DNA of 64,000 bases from JAGXLC01 sp964585385 (lineage in GTDB: Bacteria; Bacteroidota; Bacteroidia; Bacteroidales; UBA12077). The DNA is taken from assembly GCA_964585385.1 (NCBI GenBank), contig CAZPDP010000002.1, positions 186,001 to 250,000 of the forward strand. The letters are read 5' to 3'. Below the pieces are notes generated by a model that was not told where the DNA came from, searched no databases, and worked only from the letters and a program-made list of their open reading frames with translations. This document shows, piece after piece, positions 8,864 through 15,747 of the stretch. Numbering within the stretch: the stretch's first letter is position 1; every line of letters starts with the position of its first letter. Position numbers and translations under genes: made by a program.

Positions 8864-9384
8864 TTTTGTGGTTGACCTTCATCCTTATCGGGTTTGGGCT
8901 CTCCAGGTTTTTCAGGCTTTTCCTCTTCTTTTGGCTTATCTTCGTCTTTTTCCAATTCTCCTTCAAGTTCTTCCATCTTTTTCTCCAGCTCATCCATGTC
9001 TTTCTTTTCGAGTTCATCTTCGATATCTTGTTCAATATCAGATTCTACTTCGTTGGAGATATTTTCTAACTTTTCCAGTTTGTCGAAGATCCTGTTTTCT
9101 TTAAGTACCCCGTTGAAGGCAGCTCCCAGAAACAGAAACCATAAAATGGCTATCACAGAGCCAATGATTGACACTACAAGTCCGGCTGTTGTAATACCTT
9201 TTGGACCATTGCTTTGTTTTGCCTGGGAAAGCCCAATAGCGCTTAAAACAATACCTACCGCTCCGAAAAGCAGTGCAATAATAAATGTACAGCCCAGTAT
9301 TGCCAGGGGTATTGAGATGATTCCCAGCACCAATCCTGCTATGCCCAGACCTTGTCCTGTATTGGTTTTGCTTTGATCTACCAT
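8860..9384 (-). CDS. DUF4190-domain membrane protein with acidic coiled-coil tail
   Basis: The first ~85 residues form a DUF4190-type hairpin of two Gly-rich TM segments (LGIAGLVLGIISIPLAILG and LFGAVGIVLSAIGL) plus a third (LVVSIIGSVIAILWFLFLG). The tail of about 75 residues is dominated by Glu, Lys, Asp and Pro (ELEKKMEELEGELEKDED and a KPEKPGEPKPD stretch). I prefer the ATG at 9384 (MVDQSKTN) because it lies just before the domain. An in-frame ATG at 9417 would add 11 residues. It overlaps the next gene by ATGA. Function unknown. Confidence 0.8.
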   Translation of the reverse strand: MVDQSKTNTGQGLGIAGLVLGIISIPLAILGCTFIIALLFGAVGIVLSAIGLSQAKQSNGPKGITTAGLVVSIIGSVIAILWFLFLGAAFNGVLKENRIFDKLEKLENISNEVESDIEQDIEDELEKKDMDELEKKMEELEGELEKDEDKPKEEEKPEKPGEPKPDKDEGQPQN

Positions 9385-9563
9385 GATATTGAATTGTTTG
9401 TTGGTTTTCTTATTCAAAAATAGTAAAAAATATGTTGTAATTAAAGATCTCCTCTGATATAATGACGATGGTAATAATCCTTTTGATGCATGTAAAAGAA
9501 GTAATTTGTTAAATAGCGTGCCTCTTGCCCTTGGAATGAATTTTTTTGAGCGGTAATAATTTA

Positions 9564-9571
9564 TAAATTTG
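9564..9571 (+). promoter_or_regulatory. Candidate -7 element for the PhzF-family gene
   Basis: TAAATTTG fits TAnnTTTG and lies 25 bp before the ATG. A TTTG at 9545-9548 lies slightly closer than the usual -33 spacing. Confidence 0.4.
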
Positions 9572-9596
9572 TATGTAAATCAAACAAATACTACAA

Positions 9597-10379
9597 ATGA
9601 AACTACCGATTTACCAGATTGACGCCTTTACAAACAATATTTTTCAGGGCAATCCTGCGGCCGTAGTTGTTTTGGACGAATGGATTGAAAATAAGCTGAT
9701 GCAGAAAATCGCAGCGGAAAATAACCTTTCGGAGACCGCCTTTATCGTAAAAGATGAAGAAAATTATGCTATAAGATGGTTTACGCCTGTCTGCGAGGTG
9801 GATCTTTGTGGCCATGCTACACTCGCTTCAGCCCATCTGGTATTATATCATTTGGAAACCACCAGGCCTAAAGTTACCTTTAGTTCAAAGAGCGGAGATT
9901 TGACTGTAGAGATCAAAGATGACCTCCTTTCTATGAATTTCCCCTCGGTTCAATCTGAAAAAGTGGACATACCTGAGGAGCTTGCAGAAGCCCTTAAAGT
10001 AAAACCCGCAGAATTGTATAAGTCCGATGATTACATGGCTGTATTTAACAATGAGAAAACCATTCAGGATATTGAACCTGACTTTGAACTCCTCAAAAAA
10101 ACCGGGGCGAGAGGTATTATTGTTACAGCGCCCGGCGAATCGGTTGATTTTGTATCCCGGTTTTTTGCACCTGCCGTGGGTATTAATGAAGATCCGGTAA
10201 CAGGCTCGGCTCATACCAAATTGGTTCCCTACTGGTCGAAACGTTTAGGAAAGAAGAAGCTCAGAGCGGAACAAATTTCAAAGCGGGGAGGGAGAATTAT
10301 CTGTGAAGAACTGGGCGACCGGGTTGAATTATCTGGAAATGCCAGAACTTACCTAATGGGAGAAATAACTACGAAATAA
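9597..10379 (+). CDS. PhzF-family isomerase
   Basis: A 260-residue two-domain protein with the diaminopimelate-epimerase fold. Landmarks are IYQIDAFTNNIFQGNPAAVV at the N-terminus, NNLSETAFI carrying the catalytic Glu of the family, the CEVDLCGHATLASAH loop, and the C-terminal NEDPVTGSAHTKLVPYW block (phosphate/carboxylate binding). PhzF itself isomerises trans-2,3-dihydro-3-hydroxyanthranilate. Most bacterial relatives of this length, including this one without phenazine genes nearby, have unknown substrates. It appears monocistronic. Confidence 0.9.
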   Translation: MKLPIYQIDAFTNNIFQGNPAAVVVLDEWIENKLMQKIAAENNLSETAFIVKDEENYAIRWFTPVCEVDLCGHATLASAHLVLYHLETTRPKVTFSSKSGDLTVEIKDDLLSMNFPSVQSEKVDIPEELAEALKVKPAELYKSDDYMAVFNNEKTIQDIEPDFELLKKTGARGIIVTAPGESVDFVSRFFAPAVGINEDPVTGSAHTKLVPYWSKRLGKKKLRAEQISKRGGRIICEELGDRVELSGNARTYLMGEITTK

Positions 10380-10440
10380 CCGTCTGTTCATTAGTGCAGT
10401 ATTTTTTTTAAATTAACAGTATGGGGATAAAAGAAATCAC

Positions 10441-10507
10441 AGGAACCTCTTCTAATCTATAAAGTTTAGAAGTAATGACAGCGGCTGTAAATCGCTGAAA
10501 GGTTTCC
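10441..10507 (+). ncRNA. Candidate compact three-way-junction RNA in the pfk leader (low confidence)
   Basis: By eye the plus strand folds into an outer stem (ggaacct at 10442-10448 with aggtttcc at 10500-10507, one bulge), a 7-bp hairpin (cttctaa at 10449-10455 with ttagaag at 10466-10472), and a short hairpin (agcg at 10480-10483 with cgct at 10493-10496). The junction strands are short. The layout is reminiscent of a type III hammerhead, with GAAA after the second hairpin, but the CUGANGA core is not present. It lies in the 263-bp gap between the PhzF gene and pfk, about 135 bp before the pfk ATG, and is followed by a T-rich run near 10524-10539. It could be a leader element or chance pairing. 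Confidence 0.25.
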
Positions 10508-10642
10508 GGGTTAAAGGCCAACATTTTTATTTTTTTTTGTAAAGCGAATATTAATTTTTCTCATTCCTTTTCTAAGGCCGTTTTATTTTATATCTTGAGA
10601 TTTTGATTTTTAGATTATTGTTGTTCTTTAAAATTCACGATT

Positions 10643-11848
10643 ATGACTGCACAAAAGAAAATAAAAGGTGTTATCGGAATATTAACAGGGGGTGGTGATG
10701 TTCCCGGCTTGAATCCTGCAATACGTGCTGTAACAATAAGGGCGATAAGAGAAGGGTATAAAGTTATTGGTATTCGCAGAGGTTACAGCGGATTAGTGGA
10801 GTTTAACAGGGATCCGAAAGCAAACAATTGCCAGTGTTATACTGAACTGACAGAAGATGTTGTGAATAAAGCCGGAAGAACCGGCGGTACATTCCTGCAC
10901 AGCTCGCGTATGAATCCCGGAAATGTACCCAAAGACAGTGTTCCCGAACATTACGCCGATAAATATAACAAAAAAAGGAATGACTTGACCCAGGAGGTTC
11001 TTAAAACTCTGGAGTATTTAAATATCGATTACCTAATACCCATCGGAGGGGACGATACTTTAAGTTATGCTGTAAGGTTGTATTCTGAAGGTGTTAGGGT
11101 TATTGGTATTCCTAAAACAATGGATAACGACGTAAACGGGACTGACTACTGCATTGGCTTCAGTACCTGTATTACAAGAACCATCATGATGACACACATC
11201 CTAAGAACTTCTGCAGGATCCCATGAGCGGGTGATGGTTGTTGAAGTGTTTGGGCGGTATGCAGGTTTTACAGCCATGCTCCCAACCATGGCCGGTGCAG
11301 CCGACCGTTGTGTAATACCTGAATATAAATTCGATATAGAGAAACTGACAAAACTTCTCATGGAAGATCGCGCCAAACACCCCAGTAATTATTCGGTGGT
11401 ACTTGTGTCTGAAGGAGCCATGTTTAAAGGAGGTGAGATGATGTTTGAGAATCAGGAAAAAGACATGTACGGCCATGCCAAACTGGGGGGAATAGGAGAT
11501 ATGGTTTCTACCCAGATAAAAGAACTGTCTCCCAAGTTCAATAATGGCCGGAAAGTCGGTATTATAAACCAAAAACTAGGTTATCTTGTAAGAGGAGGCG
11601 ACCCGGATTCTATAGATTCTATTGTGCCCATGGCATACGGTAATCTGGCGCTGGATCTTATCCTGAATGGCGTTTATGGACGCCTGGTGGTATTCCGTGA
11701 AGGGCATTATGATAATATACCCATAGAAGTCGTGGTGAAGAAAAGCAAAAAGGTGAATGTGGACCAGCAATATAATACAGAAAGATTGCGGCCTCAGTAC
11801 AAGAGCTTTGCTATGAAGCCGCTGTTTATAATAACCAGCCAGGTTTAA
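10643..11848 (+). CDS. pfp: 6-phosphofructokinase, probably pyrophosphate-dependent
   Basis: This 401-residue protein belongs to the PfkA superfamily and phosphorylates fructose 6-phosphate. The phosphoryl-donor loop is GILTGGGDVPGLN. Two positions decide the donor in this family: the residue after GGD is Asp (IGGDDT, D138; Gly in E. coli ATP-PfkA) and the residue before TxDND is Lys (PKTMDND, K158; Gly in E. coli). Both are those of PPi-dependent enzymes, so a reversible PPi-PFK is the better call. Catalytic Asp161 and GSHERVMVVEVFGRYAGF (F6P binding) are intact. A strong terminator follows. The symbol is assigned on inferred donor specificity; if ATP-dependent it would be pfkA. Confidence 0.88.
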   Translation: MTAQKKIKGVIGILTGGGDVPGLNPAIRAVTIRAIREGYKVIGIRRGYSGLVEFNRDPKANNCQCYTELTEDVVNKAGRTGGTFLHSSRMNPGNVPKDSVPEHYADKYNKKRNDLTQEVLKTLEYLNIDYLIPIGGDDTLSYAVRLYSEGVRVIGIPKTMDNDVNGTDYCIGFSTCITRTIMMTHILRTSAGSHERVMVVEVFGRYAGFTAMLPTMAGAADRCVIPEYKFDIEKLTKLLMEDRAKHPSNYSVVLVSEGAMFKGGEMMFENQEKDMYGHAKLGGIGDMVSTQIKELSPKFNNGRKVGIINQKLGYLVRGGDPDSIDSIVPMAYGNLALDLILNGVYGRLVVFREGHYDNIPIEVVVKKSKKVNVDQQYNTERLRPQYKSFAMKPLFIITSQV

Positions 11849-11860
11849 ATTATGCTTAAA

Positions 11861-11894
11861 AAAAGGCTGCCTGAAATCTATCAGGCAGCCTTTT
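11861..11894. terminator. Bidirectional terminator between pfk and the THX gene
   Basis: A near-perfect 13-bp stem (aaggctgcctga / tcaggcagcctt) with loop aatcta, A-run on one side and T-run on the other. It serves both convergent genes. Confidence 0.85.
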
Positions 11895-11915
11895 AAATTA
11901 CCATTAATTTATATG

Positions 11916-12476
11916 TCAGGATTTATCTTCGTCCTTCTTTTCCTCATCTTTCGATGATGATTTTGTTTCTGTCTTTTTCGCCTCTTTATCTTCAGCCTTC
12001 TTTTGTGTTTGCTTCGTGGATTTAGCTGAAGCTTTGGTTTCCTTTTTCTCCCCGGATTTTGTTTCTGTCTTCTTTTCAGTCTTTGTTTCCTCAGTTTTCT
12101 TCGCTTTTGTTTCTGTCTTTTTCTTTTGCGTAGTACCACTCTTAGAGGTGGCAGATTTGCTTTTTGCTGTGGATTTGGACTGCGTTTTTTTCTGTCCTCC
12201 TGATTTTTTCTCTCCTTCTTCTTTTTTCTTAGGCTCTGCCTTCTTTTCCTGTTCAGCTTTTACCTTGGATTCTTCCACCTTTTCTTTTTTCTGAAGATCC
12301 CCTTTGGTCGTTTTAATATCTATACCTTCCATTTTATCTTGTAATTCAGGTGCATTGTCCTGAGGATTCTTCATCAGGGCTTTCTTTTTGATCTTATTCT
12401 TTTTTCTCGGTCTTCTCACACCATAGGTATTACGATAAATCTTACCTTTTTTTGTTTTTTTATCTCCTTTTCCCAT
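11916..12476 (-). CDS. Ribosomal protein bTHX homologue with long charged C-terminal extension
   Basis: The first ~35 residues from the ATG at 12476 (MGKGDKKTKKGKIYRNTYG then VRRPRKK) match the small 30S protein THX found in Bacteroidota and Thermus, usually only 25-50 residues in total. Here about 150 residues of low-complexity Lys/Glu/Thr/Ser sequence follow (KKTETKAKKTEETKTEKKTE type repeats), giving 186 residues. An in-frame ATG 39 bp further upstream would add a 13-residue stretch not seen in THX proteins, so 12476 is preferred. The tail is probably disordered and could bind rRNA or DNA (inference). Confidence 0.75.
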   Translation of the reverse strand: MGKGDKKTKKGKIYRNTYGVRRPRKKNKIKKKALMKNPQDNAPELQDKMEGIDIKTTKGDLQKKEKVEESKVKAEQEKKAEPKKKEEGEKKSGGQKKTQSKSTAKSKSATSKSGTTQKKKTETKAKKTEETKTEKKTETKSGEKKETKASAKSTKQTQKKAEDKEAKKTETKSSSKDEEKKDEDKS

Positions 12477-12699
12477 AAATATGTAATTTAAAGTTAGTTC
12501 TACTTTAGTAAGCAAGCAAAATTACAAAAAAATCCTTATGATGAAAAGATTAACTCTAAATCCTTGATTTATAAGCTGGTTAACTGGTGGTTGCTTGTTT
12601 TTGAATAGTGGTGTTTTCCTAAAAGCGGGTAGCTTTTTTTCTATAGTTTATAACATTGGTTTTTAATAAACAAGCGTAGTGAAATCAACATGTTTGATT

Positions 12700-12975
12700 T
12701 TACTTGGCTCCTGTCAGCATCATTACTTCATGTGGCATTAGTCTTTCTTTTTTTGCATTGCCAAAAAAAAGAAACAAAAAAACGCTAGGCAAAAATTAGC
12801 CTACCCTCGCTCATTTCCACCCTATCCCGCGCGATTTTGCCGGGCTAACGCGCAATTTAGCAAAAGGTGCTACCAGACCTGAACTTTTGCCTTGCCGTAT
12901 AATAAGATTTTATTCCAGCGGGTGACTTTCTTCGCTTCCTTTTTGTATGGTAGACAAAAAGGAAGAATTAAACTT
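12700..12975. repeat. Non-coding dispersed-repeat-like segment
   Basis: The 617-bp gap between the THX gene and folA holds no intact ORF. This part contains a conserved-looking stretch (cccgcgcgattttgccgggc, then gtgctaccagacctgaactt) with a GC content above its surroundings and stop codons in all frames. I recall similar sequence being scattered in other Bacteroidota genomes, but cannot check that here. Confidence 0.4.
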
Positions 12976-13025
12976 CAAATTATCAATTTTTTTGTCCCCG
13001 ACACTTCGTGTACGGGGCAGGCAGT

Positions 13026-13049
13026 GAGCGAAAATCGCTCAATTTGGGT
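13026..13049. repeat. 24-nt hairpin repeat, copy 1
   Basis: Contains the palindrome gagcgaaaatcgctc followed by aatttgggt. The whole 24-nt string recurs as an exact reverse complement at 17823-17846. It lies downstream of folA on the minus strand. Confidence 0.7.
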
Positions 13050-13093
13050 GAGAGATAATCGGTTTTGATTAAGATTACCTGTTGTAAGATTGT

Positions 13094-13585
13094 TTATTTT
13101 CTGTCATAGGTTATGATAGAAAAAGGATATCGATGCTTCTCATCCTTCTCATGATAAATTCTTTCAGTTTCCTGCCATTCCTCAGGATTGATTTCCGGGA
13201 AAAATGTATCAGCCTCAAATTCAGCATGGACTCTCGTTAAATAGATCCTGTCGGCTTTCGGCATGGCAAGTCTGTAGATGTTTTCGCCTCCAATAATGAA
13301 GGGCTCATCATCATTTTTTACCTGTTTGAGAGCTTCTTCCAGAGAATTTACAATAACACATCCTTGCGCCCGGTAATTTTTATTCCGGGTAATGATGATG
13401 TTGGTTCTGTGAGGAAGAGGTCTGCCCTGAGACTCGAATGTTTTCCTTCCGGCAATTACGTGATGGCCTTTGGTGGTTTGCTTGAAATGTTTCAGGTCAT
13501 CGGGAAGATGCCATAAAAGCTTGTTGTCTTTTCCAATAGCATTGTTTTCTGCAGCAGCAACGATCATTGAGAGCATATCAATCAT
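13094..13585 (-). CDS. folA: Dihydrofolate reductase
   Basis: A 163-residue enzyme that reduces dihydrofolate to tetrahydrofolate with NADPH, regenerating the cofactor oxidised by ThyA. Motifs: MIVAAAENNAIGKDNKLLWH at the N-terminus with the LPDDLKHFK block (catalytic Asp), the GRKTFES NADPH loop and FIIGGENIY. The start at 13585 (MIDMLSMIV) or the ATG at 13576 (MLSMIV) are both possible. It lies 9 bp after thyA in one operon. Confidence 0.97.
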   Translation of the reverse strand: MIDMLSMIVAAAENNAIGKDNKLLWHLPDDLKHFKQTTKGHHVIAGRKTFESQGRPLPHRTNIIITRNKNYRAQGCVIVNSLEEALKQVKNDDEPFIIGGENIYRLAMPKADRIYLTRVHAEFEADTFFPEINPEEWQETERIYHEKDEKHRYPFSIITYDRK

Positions 13586-13594
13586 TTTTTTCGT

Positions 13595-14395
13595 TTAAAT
13601 GGATACTTTACCTTTAATGTGTGGGTGTGGATTGTAATTTTCCAGTTTGAAATCATCGTAAGTAAAACTGAAAATGTCTTTTTTGGCCGGGTTAATTTTC
13701 ATCGTGGGTAATTCCCGGGGAGTCCTCTGAAGCTGGAGGTTTACCTGCTCGGTGTGATTGAGGTAGATGTGCGCATCACCCAGCGTATGGATAAATTCAG
13801 CGGGTTCCAGTCCGGTTACCTGCGCCACCATCAGGGTAAGCAGAGAATAGGATGCAATGTTAAAAGGCACGCCCAGGAACAGGTCGGCGCTTCTCTGGTA
13901 AAGCTGGCAGGATAGTTTGCCTTTGTTTACATAAAACTGGAATAAAATATGACAGGGTGGGAGGGCCATATTTTTCAAATCACCCGGATTCCAGGCGCTA
14001 ACTATGTGCCTGCGGGAATGCGGATTGTGTTTTATAGAATTAATGACATCTGATATCTGATCGATATGTTCGCCATCCGGTGTCGGCCAGGAGCGCCACT
14101 GGTAACCATAAATGTGTCCCAGTTCGCCGTTTTCATCTGCCCATTCGTTCCATATCCTGACATTGTGTTCCTGCAGCCACTTAGCACTGGTGTCGCCTCT
14201 GAGAAACCACAGAAGCTCGTAAATAACAGACTTCAGATGGATCTTTTTGGTAGTTAGAAGTGGAAAGCCCTCCTGAAGGTTGAAACGCATCTGGTAACCA
14301 AATGTACTGATGGTTCCAGTTCCTGTACGATCGGCTTTACGGTCGCCGTTTTTCATTACATGGCTGAGTAAATCAAGGTATTGACGCATAGACAA
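13595..14395 (-). CDS. thyA: Thymidylate synthase
   Basis: A 266-residue enzyme that methylates dUMP to dTMP using methylene-tetrahydrofolate. Visible: the DRTGTGTISTFGYQMRF phosphate-binding block, catalytic Cys in LPPCHILFQF, QRSADLFLGVPFNIASY and the LGDAHIYLNH motif. Length matches the E. coli type. The ATG at 14389 (MRQYLDLL) fits the usual ThyA start slightly better than 14395. First gene of thyA-folA. Confidence 0.97.
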   Translation of the reverse strand: MSMRQYLDLLSHVMKNGDRKADRTGTGTISTFGYQMRFNLQEGFPLLTTKKIHLKSVIYELLWFLRGDTSAKWLQEHNVRIWNEWADENGELGHIYGYQWRSWPTPDGEHIDQISDVINSIKHNPHSRRHIVSAWNPGDLKNMALPPCHILFQFYVNKGKLSCQLYQRSADLFLGVPFNIASYSLLTLMVAQVTGLEPAEFIHTLGDAHIYLNHTEQVNLQLQRTPRELPTMKINPAKKDIFSFTYDDFKLENYNPHPHIKGKVSI

Positions 14396-14696
14396 ATGAT
14401 TTTATTCATGTAAAATTATAAAAATTCCATGCATATTTCCCCTATTCCTTTAATTTAGAATCCCCAATTTATGAACAGTTTTTCTGTCTGGTAGTTAGTG
14501 TTTTGAAAAATGGAGTAACCCCTGTCTTTCATTTTTATTTCATAAATGAATTACGACACGAAATGACACTATTTCAGCCTACCTTTGTCTGAATTTTTTT
14601 CTTGTTCAAAAAACGTGTAAAACAGAAGAGCAGGAATCGCATTTAAGCCAATGTATTTTATTAATTTTATCAAAGTTAACGAAAAACATTTTATTC
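14396..14696. other. Divergent intergenic region thyA / SbcD-like gene
   Basis: 300 bp, AT-rich, with no ORF, RNA or repeat that I can recognise. It must contain the divergent promoters of thyA and the SbcD-like gene, but no convincing TAnnTTTG box stands out. Confidence 0.5.
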
Positions 14697-15743
14697 ATGC
14701 AGATAGCCATTACAGCAGATTTGCACCTCAGGGAAAAGGAAAGGCATCCTGAACGATACAATGCCCTTGAAAATATTTACAAACAATGCAGGGATAAGGG
14801 AATTCATGCACTCATTATAGCCGGAGACCTCTTCGATGCGGAATCTCCCAATTATTCAGATTTCGATAAGTTGTTGAGTCAATATTCTGATATTCAGACT
14901 TATGTCATTCCGGGAAACCATGATCCCGGTCTCAAACAAAATCTTTTTGCCGCGGGAAATTTAACTGTTTATACTGAACCAACCATCCAGAGTTTTGATG
15001 ATGCGGATTTTTTGTTTATACCTTATTTCGCGGACAGGTCAATGGGAGAGCTAATCGCTTCCCATAAGAACAAACTGGGCGATAAATGGGTGCTTATCAG
15101 CCATGGCGACTACCTGGGAGGAAGCCGGGAAACCAATCCTTATGAACCCGGTACGTATATGCCAGTCAACAGAAAGGATTTGGAATACTATAATCCTTCC
15201 AGGGTAATACTGGGGCATATCCATAAATACTATGATACGGGAAGACTTTACTATACGGGTTCACCCTGTGCAATGGATATCAATGAAACCGGGAAAAGAC
15301 GGTTTCTTATAATTAACAGTGAAACATTTTCGGTTAGATCACAGATAGTAGACACCGAAAAAATTTACTTTAACGAAACCCTCACAGTATTGCCTGTTAA
15401 GGATGAATGGAACTATGTTAAGGAGCAACTCAACCGGCTACTACAGAGATGGAGCCTGGACGAAGAAGATAAGAATAAAGCCACATTGCGAATACGGGTA
15501 AAAGGATTTACAACAGACCGGAAAAAACTCCATGATTACATTCGGGATATTCTTAAGGATTTCTCATTCTATAAAAACGAGGGCCCGGATTTATCAGGAG
15601 TTTCAGTTGCAGAAGACCCGGAACTGACTGGTTTTATGGAGGAAGTAAAAAATAAAATCATGCAGCTCGAATGGGACGAAGAGGATACTTATACACGGAA
15701 AGAAGATATTCTTCAGGAAGCATTGAAAATTATATTAAATTAA
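14697..15743 (+). CDS. SbcD/Mre11/YhaO-like metallophosphoesterase
   Basis: A 348-residue protein with a complete calcineurin-like nuclease core: ADLHLREKER (DxH), IAGDLFDAES (GDxxD), VIPGNHDPGL (GNHD), LISHGDYLGG (GH-type His) and VILGHIHKYYD (GHxH). This is the Mre11/SbcD set of metal ligands, predicting Mn-dependent exo/endonuclease activity. The C-terminal ~120 residues are alpha-helical and probably form the capping or partner-binding region. Four bases separate it from a P-loop ATPase gene, as expected for an SbcCD- or YhaON-type DNA repair complex. Confidence 0.88.
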   Translation: MQIAITADLHLREKERHPERYNALENIYKQCRDKGIHALIIAGDLFDAESPNYSDFDKLLSQYSDIQTYVIPGNHDPGLKQNLFAAGNLTVYTEPTIQSFDDADFLFIPYFADRSMGELIASHKNKLGDKWVLISHGDYLGGSRETNPYEPGTYMPVNRKDLEYYNPSRVILGHIHKYYDTGRLYYTGSPCAMDINETGKRRFLIINSETFSVRSQIVDTEKIYFNETLTVLPVKDEWNYVKEQLNRLLQRWSLDEEDKNKATLRIRVKGFTTDRKKLHDYIRDILKDFSFYKNEGPDLSGVSVAEDPELTGFMEEVKNKIMQLEWDEEDTYTRKEDILQEALKIILN

Positions 15744-15747
15744 GAGT

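Noticed and set aside
10441..10507. Active hammerhead ribozyme
   Set aside because: Topology and GAAA fit, but the invariant CUGANGA core is absent, so cleavage is not expected.
11916..12294. Long open frames opposite and out of frame with the THX tail
   Set aside because: They result from the strong Lys/Glu codon bias, which leaves other frames open. Only the THX frame has a recognisable domain.
12477..12515. Upstream start for the THX protein
   Set aside because: THX proteins begin MGKGDKK, and the 13 added residues are not family-like.
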